Shown one piece after another: positions 54,708-64,000 of a stretch of DNA of 64,000 nt (positions are counted from its first letter, which is position 1; each line of letters starts with the position of its first letter). Position numbers and translations under genes: made by a program. Source of the stretch: Campylobacter ureolyticus ACS-301-V-Sch3b (GTDB taxonomy: Bacteria > Campylobacterota > Campylobacteria > Campylobacterales > Campylobacteraceae); contig NZ_KE340328.1 of assembly GCF_000413435.1 (NCBI RefSeq), forward strand, positions 79,232-143,231, read 5' to 3'. Below the pieces are notes generated by a model. That model worked only from the letters and a program-made list of their open reading frames with translations, was not told where the DNA came from and did no database searches.

Positions 54708-55328
54708 TTAGTAGCCTTTTTGATTTAGCTTTGCAAATGCATCACAACCTTGTTGATTGCCCAAGTCGCAAGCCTTGCCAAAATACTCCTTGGCCATGCT
54801 ATAGTTCTGTCTTACACCTTTACCACTCTCATATAAAACTCCAAGACCGATACAACCTGAAGATTTTTCATTGTCGCAAGCTAACTTATAGTATTTAGAG
54901 GCTTCTGTGTAGTTTTGCTCCACACCTCGACCATAGGCATACAAAATTCCAAGACCGCTACAACCTAAATACTCTCCATTATCACAAGCTAATTTAAAGT
55001 ATTTAGAGGCTTCTGTGCAGCTCTGTCTCACACCTTGACCATTATCATATAAAAATCCAAGATTGGTGCAACCTAAATACTCTCCATTATCACAAGCTAA
55101 TTTATTGTATTTAAAAGCTTCTGTGTAGCTTTGTCTCACACCTTTACCATTGGCATATAAAACTCCAAGACCGCTACAACCTGAATACTCTCCATTATCA
55201 CAAGCTAATTTAGAGTATTTAAAAGCTTTTTGATAATCTCCTGCTTTATAAGCTTTGTCAGCAGTTTCAAATTCATCTGCGACTAAAACAGCACAAACAA
55301 AAGATAGTAAAACTATAACTTTTTTCAT
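54708..55328 (-). CDS. Cysteine-rich Sel1-repeat exported protein
   Basis: The 206-residue protein has a signal peptide (about 1-17) and five 36-residue Sel1-like repeats. Each carries a cysteine pair eight residues apart (43/51, 79/87, 115/123, 151/159, 187/195), the pattern of disulfide-stapled Helicobacter Hcp proteins. Repeat units share ACDNGEY, GC and GLGxLYxxGxGVxQ. Cys104 is an extra unpaired cysteine. Such proteins act in the periplasm or outside and often mediate protein contacts. The gene sits between two 52-bp direct repeats, suggesting insertion or local duplication. Confidence 0.85.
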   Translation of the reverse strand: MKKVIVLLSFVCAVLVADEFETADKAYKAGDYQKAFKYSKLACDNGEYSGCSGLGVLYANGKGVRQSYTEAFKYNKLACDNGEYLGCTNLGFLYDNGQGVRQSCTEASKYFKLACDNGEYLGCSGLGILYAYGRGVEQNYTEASKYYKLACDNEKSSGCIGLGVLYESGKGVRQNYSMAKEYFGKACDLGNQQGCDAFAKLNQKGY

Positions 55329-55366
55329 CTTATACTCCTTTTTTTAAATTTGGTTATTTTAGCATT

Positions 55367-55418
55367 TTTATTTTTTAAATATAAAATAGACCGCCAATAT
55401 AAGAAAAATAAAACCTAT
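55367..55418. repeat. 52-bp direct repeat, copy 2 (native 3' end of the DMT-type gene)
   Basis: This is the original location, comprising the stop codon and last seventeen codons of the 55368-55736 gene. With the copy at 54635-54686 it brackets the Sel1-repeat gene and about 680 bases. Confidence 0.85.
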
Positions 55419-55736
55419 TATATGATTTAATCTTAAGGTTTCATTTTTAAAAACTAGCAGTGTAAATGCCGTAAATACAACTAGCGTGATAACTTCTTGC
55501 AAGACTTTTAGCTGCCATATATTAAACGCGCCGCCATTTTCCACAAAGCCATATCTGTTTGCAGGAATTTGAAAGCAATATTCAAAAAATGCAATTCCCC
55601 AACTAAGTAAAATTATCCAAATAAGACTAAGTGAGCTAAAAGTTGGTAATTTGCTAAGTTTTAAATGGCCATACCACGCAATTGTCATAAATATATTTGA
55701 TAAAATTAGCAAAATTATCGTGTAGTATGGTTTCAT
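55368..55736 (-). CDS. DMT-family (DUF486) membrane protein
   Basis: A 122-residue protein with four membrane spans, beginning MKPYYTIILLILSNIFMTIAWYGHL. The FFEYCFQIPANRYGF segment and the IWQLKVLQEVITLVVF helix are characteristic of the small DUF486/DMT group of unknown substrate. It starts one base after the valS stop codon, so it is translated from the valS message. Confidence 0.85.
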   Translation of the reverse strand: MKPYYTIILLILSNIFMTIAWYGHLKLSKLPTFSSLSLIWIILLSWGIAFFEYCFQIPANRYGFVENGGAFNIWQLKVLQEVITLVVFTAFTLLVFKNETLRLNHIIGFIFLILAVYFIFKK

Positions 55737-55737
55737 T

Positions 55738-58353
55738 TTAGTTCTTTAGGCTTCTTATCTCATTTTCAACTTTACTAAGTTGATCTTTTGCGTTTTTTAG
55801 TCCTTCGCGGTTGGTTTGCACAACTTCTGCCGGGGCATTTGCGATAAATTTTTCATTTTTAAGCATTCCCTCAAGTTTTAAAATCTCTTTTTCAAGCTTT
55901 GTTTTTTGTGCGTTAAGGCGTTTTAAGATTTCACTTAAATCAACTCCGCTTAAAGGCACAAAAACGCTTAAATTTTGACTTACATCAGCTACTGCGTCGG
56001 CTACTTTTTCATTTACAAATTTAACATCTTCGCATTTTGCAAGAAGTTTTATAAACTCAAGTTCATTTTCTAAATTTATATTTTCATTCAGCTTAATATA
56101 AGCAAGTGAAATTTTTGAATTTCCCAAATCAATAGTCGCTTTTGCGCGGCGGATCGCTACGATACTTTCTATAATAAGGCTAAATTTTGCCTCAATTTCG
56201 CTGTTTTGTTTAGTGGCTTTTGGATAGGGCATTATCATAATTGAGTCTGAGTTTTGCAAGCTTGTCCCGCTTAACTCATGCCACAAATATTCACTTAAAA
56301 AAGGCATAAAAGGATTTAGAAGTTTCATAGCCTCTTTAAAAATCGCACCAAGTTCTTTAACTGCACTTTTTTGGGCCTTGCTTAACTCAATTCCCCAGTC
56401 GCAAAACTCATCCCATAGGAATTTATAAATTTCATTTGCAGCATCGTTAAATCGGTATTCATCAAGGTTTTTTCTAGTTTCACTCACGCAGTTTTGAAAA
56501 CGTGAAAACATATAAGTTCCAAGCTCTGTTTTAAGCTCTAACTCGCTTAAATTTGGAAATTTGTTCTCATTTAAAAGCAGGAATTTATGAGCGTTATAAA
56601 GCTTATTTGTAAAATTTCTAACTTGAACTAACTTTTCCTCACTTAGCCTAATATCGCGCCCTTGAATGCATAAAAGTGCCAAAGTAAAGCGCAAAATATC
56701 GGCACTATACTCATCAATTTTAACGAGTGGATCAATGACATTGCCACTACTTTTGCTCATTTTTTCGCCTGTTGCAGTTTTAACAAGAGCGTGAAGATAG
56801 ATATCCTTAAATGGTAGTTTTTTTAGAGCATTTTTGCTTTGGAACATCATCCTTGCAACCCAAAAAAACAAAATATCAAAGCCAGTTATTAGCATAGTAT
56901 TTGGGTAAAACTCTTTTAGGTCCTCTTCAAACCATTTTTCGTTTTTATAGTTTTCATCATTGCCCCAACCAAGTGTTGAAAATGGCCAAAGTCCGCTACT
57001 AAACCAAGTATCAAGGACATCTGGATCTTGATAGAAATTTTTACTTTTGCATTTTGGACAACACGCTGGATTTTCATCCTCATCTGCCCATTCATGACCG
57101 CACTCATTGCAGTAAAATACAGGAATTTGATGTCCCCACCAAAGCTGTCTTGAAATACACCAGTCTTTTAACTCTCTCATCCATGCGTTAAAACTATTTA
57201 TCCAATGAGCTGGGAAAAACTGAGCTTCGCCGTTATTTACCGCTTTTATGGCATCAGTGGCTATTTCTTTTTTTACAAACCACTGCTTTGAAATGTATGG
57301 CTCAACGATATTTTTGCAGCGATAACAATATCCAACTTGATTGGTATAATCTTCTGTTTTTTCAACATTGCCGATTTCTTGGAGTTTTGCTACAACTTTT
57401 TGTCTTGCGTCTAGTCTTTCAAGCCCTTTAAACTCGCCGCACTCATCGTTTAATATACCTTTTTCATCAAAAATTGTAATAAACTCTAAGCCGTGGCGGT
57501 TGCCAACTTCATAGTCGTTTTGATCGTGAGCTGGAGTTACCTTTACCACGCCAGTTCCAAAGCTCATATCAACATGCTCATCGGCAATTATTGGAATTTC
57601 ACGACCAATTAGTGGTAAAACTACTTTTTTGCCAATTAGTTTAGTGTATCTTTCATCGTTTGGATTTACCATAACAGCTGTGTCACCAAAGTAAGTTTCA
57701 GGACGAGTTGTGGCAACTACGACAAACTCATCACTATCTTTTAAAAAATATCTTAAGTAATATAGCTTTCCAACATGCTCTTTGTGTTCAACTTCCACAT
57801 CACTTAGTGCTCCATCGTGTGTGCACCAATTTACCATATAATTTCCACGAATTATTAGACCTGAGTTATAAAGACTTACAAATGCCTTTCTAACAGCACT
57901 TTTAAGCCCATCATCCATTGTAAAACGAAGTCTTGACCAAGCAGGGGTAATGCCTAGTTTTCTCATCTGTTTTAGGATAGTGCCGCCACTTTCTTCTTTC
58001 CATTTCCAAATTTCATCAACGAATTTTTCACGTCCAAGACTCTCTTTTGTGATACCTTTTGCTAAAAGTTTTTTTTCAACAACATTTTGAGTTGCTATTC
58101 CTGCGTGATCCATACCGGGTTGATAGAGTGTTTTAAAGCCGTCCATTCTTTTGTAACGAGTCATTATATCTTGTAAGGTAAAAGTTAAAGAATGCCCGAT
58201 ATGAAGCACTCCTGTGACATTTGGTGGTGGCATCATAATACAGAATTTTTTTCCATTTTGGATATTTTTATTGCCATCAACTTCAAAATAGCCTCTGTTT
58301 TCACAAATTTGATAATATTTTTCTTCGATATCTTTTGGGTTGTAAAAATCCAC
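55738..58353 (-). CDS. valS: Valyl-tRNA synthetase
   Basis: ValS charges tRNA-Val and edits threonine. Class I signatures are PPPNVTGVLHIGHSL (HIGH) near residue 41-55 and GEKMSKSSGN (KMSKS) about residue 525. The editing domain lies between, with TTRPET. A cysteine-rich knuckle follows (CNEC...CCPKC), and the C-terminal arm has the anticodon domain and coiled-coil end. 871 residues is normal. It precedes the DMT-type gene with one-base spacing. Confidence 0.98.
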   Translation of the reverse strand: MDFYNPKDIEEKYYQICENRGYFEVDGNKNIQNGKKFCIMMPPPNVTGVLHIGHSLTFTLQDIMTRYKRMDGFKTLYQPGMDHAGIATQNVVEKKLLAKGITKESLGREKFVDEIWKWKEESGGTILKQMRKLGITPAWSRLRFTMDDGLKSAVRKAFVSLYNSGLIIRGNYMVNWCTHDGALSDVEVEHKEHVGKLYYLRYFLKDSDEFVVVATTRPETYFGDTAVMVNPNDERYTKLIGKKVVLPLIGREIPIIADEHVDMSFGTGVVKVTPAHDQNDYEVGNRHGLEFITIFDEKGILNDECGEFKGLERLDARQKVVAKLQEIGNVEKTEDYTNQVGYCYRCKNIVEPYISKQWFVKKEIATDAIKAVNNGEAQFFPAHWINSFNAWMRELKDWCISRQLWWGHQIPVFYCNECGHEWADEDENPACCPKCKSKNFYQDPDVLDTWFSSGLWPFSTLGWGNDENYKNEKWFEEDLKEFYPNTMLITGFDILFFWVARMMFQSKNALKKLPFKDIYLHALVKTATGEKMSKSSGNVIDPLVKIDEYSADILRFTLALLCIQGRDIRLSEEKLVQVRNFTNKLYNAHKFLLLNENKFPNLSELELKTELGTYMFSRFQNCVSETRKNLDEYRFNDAANEIYKFLWDEFCDWGIELSKAQKSAVKELGAIFKEAMKLLNPFMPFLSEYLWHELSGTSLQNSDSIMIMPYPKATKQNSEIEAKFSLIIESIVAIRRAKATIDLGNSKISLAYIKLNENINLENELEFIKLLAKCEDVKFVNEKVADAVADVSQNLSVFVPLSGVDLSEILKRLNAQKTKLEKEILKLEGMLKNEKFIANAPAEVVQTNREGLKNAKDQLSKVENEIRSLKN

Positions 58354-58414
58354 TTCAAACTTCCTTTTCTTATAAAAATAGCTTAATATTAGCTAAATTT
58401 GGCTTAAAATTCAT

Positions 58415-61400
58415 TTATTTAACCTTGATTTCATAAGCTTCAAGGCTATAATCATTTATCTTTTCATCATACATTGACTCAGCATTTGCTTGTGGCAGCT
58501 TGCAAGTTCCACTTAAAACTACTTTAAAAGGAGTATAAAATGTTATGCTTTCGCCGCTATAAACAGGTGGTAAAAAGTCTGTTATAGAGCCATCTTTTAT
58601 CTCTTTGTGAACCATTGAGATATCATCTTTAAGTTTTTTATCTCTTATGTTTTGGATAATTCTTTCATTGACTATCTCAAGGCAAGATGGGACTTTTTGA
58701 TAGACTAAGATGTCATTAAAGTTTTGATTGAGTTTAAGTGTAATTTTGGCAAATATCAAATCATTTATTTTTAAATTTGCCAAATCAACTAAGTTTCCAC
58801 TACTATCTACAAATTCCCTCTTTATGTTTAAACTCTTCATCTCTAAACTATTTTTAATAGACTTTGGTTTGTAGTCATAACTAATTAGCGAATAATAGGC
58901 TTTATTACTTGACTCAATAGTTAAATTTCTATCTTTTAAGTCTATGTTTAAATTTGCATTTTGGCTAAACATATAGAGATTATCGCCATTTTTTACCTTT
59001 ATTTTTAAGCTTTTGTCTTTGTCTTGTTCTTTTTCAAACTCGTTTATTGCCAAAAGAACAAAAGCTCTATCTTGGGTTGATTTAATGCTGTTTTTCAATA
59101 AAACTATCTCATTTAAAAGTTTTTGGCTTAGTTCATCATCTTTAAAATATCTTAAATTTAGATAGAGCGAAAAGCTTAAATCTCTAATTTTTGAGGCGAA
59201 ATTTAGCTCTTTATTTTGCATTTTATCTATCTTAAAAGCCTTTATCTGCTCTTTTATGCTCTCTAACTCTTTGTTTAGTCCAGCATTTTTCAAAATGGCA
59301 GCTGTTAAGAAAAGCTTAAGTAAGTCATCTTTATAAAATTTATTGTCTAAGAGTAAATTTATCTTTTCATCTAAGTTGTTTTTTGAATTTTGGCTTAAAA
59401 TATACAAGGCGTAAATACTACTTAAATTTGAGTTTATGCCTTTTTCTTTTAAGGATTTTAGGGCTTTGTTAAGTGAGATTTGTGGCACTTCAAAGCCATT
59501 TTCTTTTAAGAGTAAAAGCGCGTGAGTTGCATAGATACTAGAAAACTCATCTACATTTGAGTTAGCTCTCCAATACCCAAAGTCGCCATTTTCATTTTGT
59601 AAAGCCAAAAGATCTCTTATGCCCAAATTTATGAAATTTTCTCTGTCTATTTTACCTGCTTTGTTTGTTGGGTTTAAAAACATAAGTGCTAGAAGTTGTG
59701 AACTTTTTTGTTCGCTGCAGCCATATGGATAGTTTATGAGTTTATCCATCTCATCTACAAAAAGTGTTTGCAAATTTGATGAAATTTGAACTTTTACTTT
59801 ATCTAATTTATCAAACATAAACTCTTTTTTGCCTTTAAGTATGCCACTTTTTACATCGGTATTTAGTGAGTTTGGCTCTAAAATTTCAAAATTTAAATTT
59901 GTAGTTTTATCATCTATTGTGATATTTATATCTCCTTTTCCTAGGCTTAAAGTCTTTATTTTTACAATAAGATCATTAAAACTATTTTGTGCAATGCTTA
60001 AGTTTTTATCATAAGAAAGCTCTAAATTTTGGCTTTTTGATAGAGTAATTTTTGGCTTTAACTCTTTGTCTGTGTTGTTAAAAATTTTAAAGACTAAATT
60101 TACTTCATCGCCATTTAAAAGATAGGCAATGAGCGGGACTTTAACTAAAATATCATCTTTTATCACTACAAAAGTGCTCTCTTCACCAATTTGATTTTCA
60201 TCAATGGCAATGGCATCAAGGCGGATCTTTGTGTTGAGATTGGCTGGGATAAATTTGCTAAATTTAGCAGTGCCATTTTCATCAGCAACTGCTGTTTGCA
60301 TAAAGATAAAAGTGTCGATTTTTTTATTTTCCAATGGATCTAGATATTTTTTCATAGCAGCACTTTTTAACATCTCGCCACTTCCAAATTTAAGCACTTT
60401 TCCATCATTTATAAAGTTTGTAAGCTTGTCATAAATGTCAAAATCACTTCCTAAAACTGCTAATTTTGTCTTAAAAAACTCATAGCTTTTTGGACTTTTT
60501 TGATTAAGTAGATTTAAAATTCCCTCTTCAACTCCAAATAGGGCGATTTTGGTATTTGGTTTGGCGTGGATAGTAATTTCTAAGTTTTGATTGGATTTTA
60601 CTAAATTTGGAGCCAAAATTTGTGGCTTTAAGTTAAATTTGGAGCTGTTGTTTTCTATGTAAATTTGATCCCATGCTTTAAATGGCAAGAAAGTTGAAGG
60701 AGTATCGCTAAGCCTTAGAAGTTTGGCCTTTATATATCCGCCTTTAAAATCTTTTGGCACTTTAAAGCCTAAATTTGTCGTTTTGCCAGATAGTTTTACT
60801 ATCTTATAATCGATTAATTTATCGCTTTCAAAGCTTACTAGCATTAAAGGATCTTTTAGGGCTGAGCTAATAGTTACGGATATATTTTCATCATCATTAT
60901 AGATGAGTTTATCGGTTTTTATTGAGGCTTTGCTAAGTCTTTTTGTAGGCACTAGCTCATCACTTCCAAAGCCACTTACTTCAAAACTTACCACGCTTTT
61001 ATGAGAGCTATTTAGATCCAAAACTTCAAGTTTATAGCTTCCAAAACCTGGATTTTTAATAGTTAAAAAGTTATCTTTTATATCAAAATCTTTAAGTTTA
61101 CTGTCTTTTTTAAACCATGATAAAAAGCCCTTTTCATCGAGTGTGTAAATCCACTCTTCTTTGTATAGGCTAGCTTTTAAAGAGCTTTTTGTCTCATTTA
61201 GAGTTGCAGGGTCGATAGTTATAAAACTAGCTTTTAGATCTTGACTTTGATCTAGGATATTTTTCTCTAAATTTATGCCAACAATGCTTTTAAATGGATA
61301 AAACTTACTTTGTGAATATCCAGCTACATTTTTGCCACTGTCATTTAGTAAAAAAGTCGCTTTGATGTTTATAACTGAGTTTAGTGGGGCGTTAAATGTT

Positions 61401-63511
61401 GGCAAGATGAGAATTTTAGAGCTTGCATTTTCATCTAATAATATAGTTTTTTCATCAAAATATAAATCTTTTTCATTTAAAGAGCTATCATCAAAAGTAT
61501 AATCTTTAAACTTATCATTTTTAAAGGTGCTATTTAAAAAAGAAACACTTAAATCGCCGCTTAAATTTGATGCATTTTGTCCAAAGAGATAATTTGCACT
61601 TAAATTCAAAAGTGGTTTTTCATCTTTTGTATAAAATTCTTTGCTAAATTTCACATTTGCTTTTAAATTTTGTGGGATAAAAGACTCGATAAAAAAATCT
61701 TTTCTTGCTAAGATTTTGTTTTCAAAGATAACTTCAAGCCTTTGTTTTCCGCTTGTTTTAAAGCCATTTTCTATCTTAAAATCTAAGCTTCCAAACTCAT
61801 CTAATATAAAAGATTTTTCATAGATTTTAGAGTTTTGTGCGTCATAAACTCTAACTTTTATCGGTAAATTTTTAAGAGATTTAAAGTTTTCTTTAAGGAT
61901 GATGATGCCTGAAATTTCGCTATTTGGTCTTACAATATCGCTTGTTAAATAGACATAAGCTTTTGGTTTTTGAGTAGACTTTAGATTTTGAAACAAAGCA
62001 TCTGCACCCTTTGAGGTGCTTTCTACTGGTTCTTGAGTAGTATTTGTATTTTGAAACTCATCTAATATAAGGAAATTTCTCTCACTGTTTAAACTTGCCA
62101 AAATAGACTTTGGCTTTTTATCAATTATATTTTTTTGGCTAAACTTAAAGACACCTTTTTCATCGGTTATTCCTTTGGCAATGATTTTATTTTTATTTGA
62201 AAAAACGGTAATTTGGGCGTTTTTTACCACTTCATTGTTTGAAAGCCTATTTACAAAAACAAAAATTTCATCTTTAAAAACCTTTGCATGAAGTGCTAAA
62301 TCACTATAGTAGATAAATTTATTTATACTTTTTAATCTCTCATCCTTGTCTTTGTAAAAAATTTCAAGATTGTAAATCCCATCTTTGTCAAAATCAAATT
62401 CTAAAAGAGTTTTTATCTCTTTATTTGGCTCAAAATCAAGATGAAAATTTTGACTTTTTTCATCGCTAAAGGTATTTATGCCATCATCGAAATTTAAAAA
62501 ATATCTTAGATTTTCATCACTTATTTTTGTTAAAACAGTCTTTATCTCTTTTAAATTTATACTTTTTAGGGCGATTTTTCCTTTGCTTGAGATATAAGGT
62601 TTATCATCTAAAAACCAAATTTCAGGGGCAAAATCAGCTGTTTTTAGCCTAAATTTCAGATCTTTTTTTAAGGCTTTATAATTTTTCTCGCCAAAACCTT
62701 TTTTAAGAGTTATCTCATACTCGCTATTGTCCTTTAAATCGCTACTTACGATATCAAAATAACTTTTGGAGTTTTCATATCCACTATTTATGACTTTGAA
62801 ATTTTGCGTATCATCACAACTTACCAAAACATTGTTTAGCCATAAATAATCATCCATATAGAGCCTAAAACCAAGCATTTTATCTGGATATGAGAGTGGC
62901 TTGATAAGAGTAGTATCAAGTTCTAAAGTTTTAGAGCTTTTAAGTTCATCATCACTTTGGCCAAAACTATTTAAAATAGCGTCATTTTCTAGGAAGCTAT
63001 TTTTAGGATTTTTTACATTTTTAGAGATTTTTAAGGTATAAGAATCGCTACTTAAAACTTCTATTATTGCCTCAGATGAGCTTAAAATATGCAGTTTAAA
63101 AGGAACTATTTTTTCATCTAGGGTTATAGCTTTTATATTTTCTTTTAAATTTGTAACTTCATCATTAAAAGAGATAAAATACCTATTTTTATCCATTTTT
63201 TGAAACTTTTCTATTTGAAATTTATCGCTTTTAAAACTAATTTTTTCATCATTGTATGAGCAGTTAAAAGTAGTTGATGTTGGAAGTATTGTTTTTGAGT
63301 AAAAGGTTATAAGCTCATTACTTTCTTGATGAAAAATACCATCAATTTTTGGCTCGCAAGTTATAAAATCATCCCTAAAAACTTTACCAATTTTGGAGTT
63401 ATCAAACGTTTTACTATAAAACTCAACTCTATCTTTATAAACTTTTATCTCATCTATGGCATTAGCAAAAATAAAATTTAAAACCAGTAAAAAAACAGCT
63501 ACAAATCTCAT
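58415..63511 (-). CDS. Bacterial alpha-2-macroglobulin (thioester type)
   Basis: This 1698-residue exported protein has a signal peptide without a lipobox cysteine, so it should be soluble or peripherally bound, in contrast to lipidated E. coli YfaS. MG-type beta domains occupy the first 900 residues or so. The thioester motif is YPYGCSEQ with Cys1265 and Gln, where bacterial relatives commonly read CLEQ. An alpha-alpha toroid follows, and a C-terminal receptor-like domain. These proteins trap proteases to protect the envelope. The gene abuts a probable pbpC directly upstream, a widely conserved pair. Confidence 0.88.
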   Translation of the reverse strand: MRFVAVFLLVLNFIFANAIDEIKVYKDRVEFYSKTFDNSKIGKVFRDDFITCEPKIDGIFHQESNELITFYSKTILPTSTTFNCSYNDEKISFKSDKFQIEKFQKMDKNRYFISFNDEVTNLKENIKAITLDEKIVPFKLHILSSSEAIIEVLSSDSYTLKISKNVKNPKNSFLENDAILNSFGQSDDELKSSKTLELDTTLIKPLSYPDKMLGFRLYMDDYLWLNNVLVSCDDTQNFKVINSGYENSKSYFDIVSSDLKDNSEYEITLKKGFGEKNYKALKKDLKFRLKTADFAPEIWFLDDKPYISSKGKIALKSINLKEIKTVLTKISDENLRYFLNFDDGINTFSDEKSQNFHLDFEPNKEIKTLLEFDFDKDGIYNLEIFYKDKDERLKSINKFIYYSDLALHAKVFKDEIFVFVNRLSNNEVVKNAQITVFSNKNKIIAKGITDEKGVFKFSQKNIIDKKPKSILASLNSERNFLILDEFQNTNTTQEPVESTSKGADALFQNLKSTQKPKAYVYLTSDIVRPNSEISGIIILKENFKSLKNLPIKVRVYDAQNSKIYEKSFILDEFGSLDFKIENGFKTSGKQRLEVIFENKILARKDFFIESFIPQNLKANVKFSKEFYTKDEKPLLNLSANYLFGQNASNLSGDLSVSFLNSTFKNDKFKDYTFDDSSLNEKDLYFDEKTILLDENASSKILILPTFNAPLNSVINIKATFLLNDSGKNVAGYSQSKFYPFKSIVGINLEKNILDQSQDLKASFITIDPATLNETKSSLKASLYKEEWIYTLDEKGFLSWFKKDSKLKDFDIKDNFLTIKNPGFGSYKLEVLDLNSSHKSVVSFEVSGFGSDELVPTKRLSKASIKTDKLIYNDDENISVTISSALKDPLMLVSFESDKLIDYKIVKLSGKTTNLGFKVPKDFKGGYIKAKLLRLSDTPSTFLPFKAWDQIYIENNSSKFNLKPQILAPNLVKSNQNLEITIHAKPNTKIALFGVEEGILNLLNQKSPKSYEFFKTKLAVLGSDFDIYDKLTNFINDGKVLKFGSGEMLKSAAMKKYLDPLENKKIDTFIFMQTAVADENGTAKFSKFIPANLNTKIRLDAIAIDENQIGEESTFVVIKDDILVKVPLIAYLLNGDEVNLVFKIFNNTDKELKPKITLSKSQNLELSYDKNLSIAQNSFNDLIVKIKTLSLGKGDINITIDDKTTNLNFEILEPNSLNTDVKSGILKGKKEFMFDKLDKVKVQISSNLQTLFVDEMDKLINYPYGCSEQKSSQLLALMFLNPTNKAGKIDRENFINLGIRDLLALQNENGDFGYWRANSNVDEFSSIYATHALLLLKENGFEVPQISLNKALKSLKEKGINSNLSSIYALYILSQNSKNNLDEKINLLLDNKFYKDDLLKLFLTAAILKNAGLNKELESIKEQIKAFKIDKMQNKELNFASKIRDLSFSLYLNLRYFKDDELSQKLLNEIVLLKNSIKSTQDRAFVLLAINEFEKEQDKDKSLKIKVKNGDNLYMFSQNANLNIDLKDRNLTIESSNKAYYSLISYDYKPKSIKNSLEMKSLNIKREFVDSSGNLVDLANLKINDLIFAKITLKLNQNFNDILVYQKVPSCLEIVNERIIQNIRDKKLKDDISMVHKEIKDGSITDFLPPVYSGESITFYTPFKVVLSGTCKLPQANAESMYDEKINDYSLEAYEIKVK

Positions 63512-64000
63512 CTAAAATCCTTTTATTTCTATATTTGAAGTGGATAAATTTGAATTTTCATCTAGGCAATAAATGGTATGTTTGCCACTTTTAAGCTCAA
63601 CAAAATTATCACTTGCACTATCAACTTTTTTATAATCCTCATCATCAACTTTTATAAAAACACTTTTACCTAAAAAGCTCATACATTTTACACTAATTTT
63701 GCTTATATTTCCAATAATCACGGCATTGTTATAAGGAGTGGCTATGAGTGGAGATTTGTTTGTAAAAAGCTCTTTGCAAGGACTATTTAAGATCTCTTTT
63801 TCATCTATTATTTTGTTAATTAAGAGGTGATTTAACTGCTCATTTGTAAGGAGTTGGCAGATATCTTTAAGAGCAACATTTTCTATCAAAAAATCATCTT
63901 TATAGTTTTTGCACTCTTGAAATTTAAACTCATCAACACATCTTTTTTCTTTTATTATCCCGCTTGGCTCTTTTAAAAACTCCAGCTTTTCTCTTTTGTT
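63512..64000 (-). CDS. pbpC: C-terminal part of probable penicillin-binding protein 1C
   Basis: The frame is open from the window edge at 64000 to the stop at 63512 (about 162 residues), so this is only the 3' end. The TTG at 63889 is not needed as a start. The visible region has many cysteines and ends in a beta domain (SPLIATPYNNAVIIGN, then FIKVDDEDYKK, and a GKHTIYCLDENS strand) like the C-terminal BiPBP domain of PBP1C. PBP1C with an adjacent alpha-2-macroglobulin is a known arrangement; the assignment leans on that context. Confidence 0.55.
   Translation of the reverse strand, partial: NKREKLEFLKEPSGIIKEKRCVDEFKFQECKNYKDDFLIENVALKDICQLLTNEQLNHLLINKIIDEKEILNSPCKELFTNKSPLIATPYNNAVIIGNISKISVKCMSFLGKSVFIKVDDEDYKKVDSASDNFVELKSGKHTIYCLDENSNLSTSNIEIKGF

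Noticed and set aside
1..64000. CRISPR array, rRNA genes, transposase or intact prophage
   Set aside because: No regularly spaced repeats, rRNA sequence, transposase motif or phage gene cluster was seen.

Overview
The window is AT-rich (below one third G+C by eye) and densely packed. Its gene order follows Campylobacter: ispDF with a response regulator, a Sat-like protein and pgpA; hemH, an oxidoreductase, alaS, maf and a class A PBP; tupABC; the uvrD-truB-ispE-smpB-clpS-clpA block; metNI and valS. I read it as a chromosomal segment of a Campylobacter or close relative. Species cannot be called from the sequence. There is no CRISPR array, rRNA operon, insertion sequence or intact prophage.

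Layout. 1-5 kb: dihydrouridine synthase, uvrB, and three short genes ending in a pseudopilin-like protein. 4.6-8.3 kb (minus): ispDF, a receiver-HTH protein without its phospho-acceptor Asp, an ATP-sulfurylase-like protein with altered active-site motifs, and pgpA. 8.3-15.7 kb (plus): mrp, dapD, an ABC-F ATPase, then thiSFGH and tenI. 15.7-21.8 kb: a small unknown gene, ppk2, dsbD, a tRNA-Gln(CUG), and the tungstate transporter tupABC around a symmetric 17-bp inverted repeat. 21.8-31.1 kb: class A PBP, maf, a membrane protein, alaS, an oxidoreductase, hemH and ftsI. 31.1-41.7 kb: aat, a fused cytochrome c synthetase (CcsBA), a lipoprotein, a divergent two-gene respiratory unit, and thiC. 41.7-51.1 kb (minus): pepF, an SspB-like protein, uvrD, truB, ispE, smpB, a thioredoxin lipoprotein, clpS and clpA. 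51.2-64 kb (minus): sstT, metI, metN, an unlisted 47-residue membrane protein, a Sel1-repeat protein flanked by 52-bp direct repeats, a DMT-type protein, valS, a bacterial alpha-2-macroglobulin, and the 3' end of a probable pbpC.

The most notable system is at 35.9-40.2 kb. The first gene encodes an octaheme MccA-type sulfite reductase with seven CXXCH sites and one CX17CH site. The second encodes a single polypeptide with, in order, an exported rhodanese domain, six CXXCH hemes and a multi-span cytochrome b-like membrane domain. I infer that it is a quinol dehydrogenase feeding electrons, and possibly sulfite released from sulfane sulfur, to MccA, in place of the NrfCD-type partners known in Wolinella. 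The divergent ccsBA gene next door is a candidate synthetase for the unusual heme site. Several other genes bear on the same chemistry: dsbD and the thioredoxin lipoprotein handle exported thiols, and hemH supplies heme.
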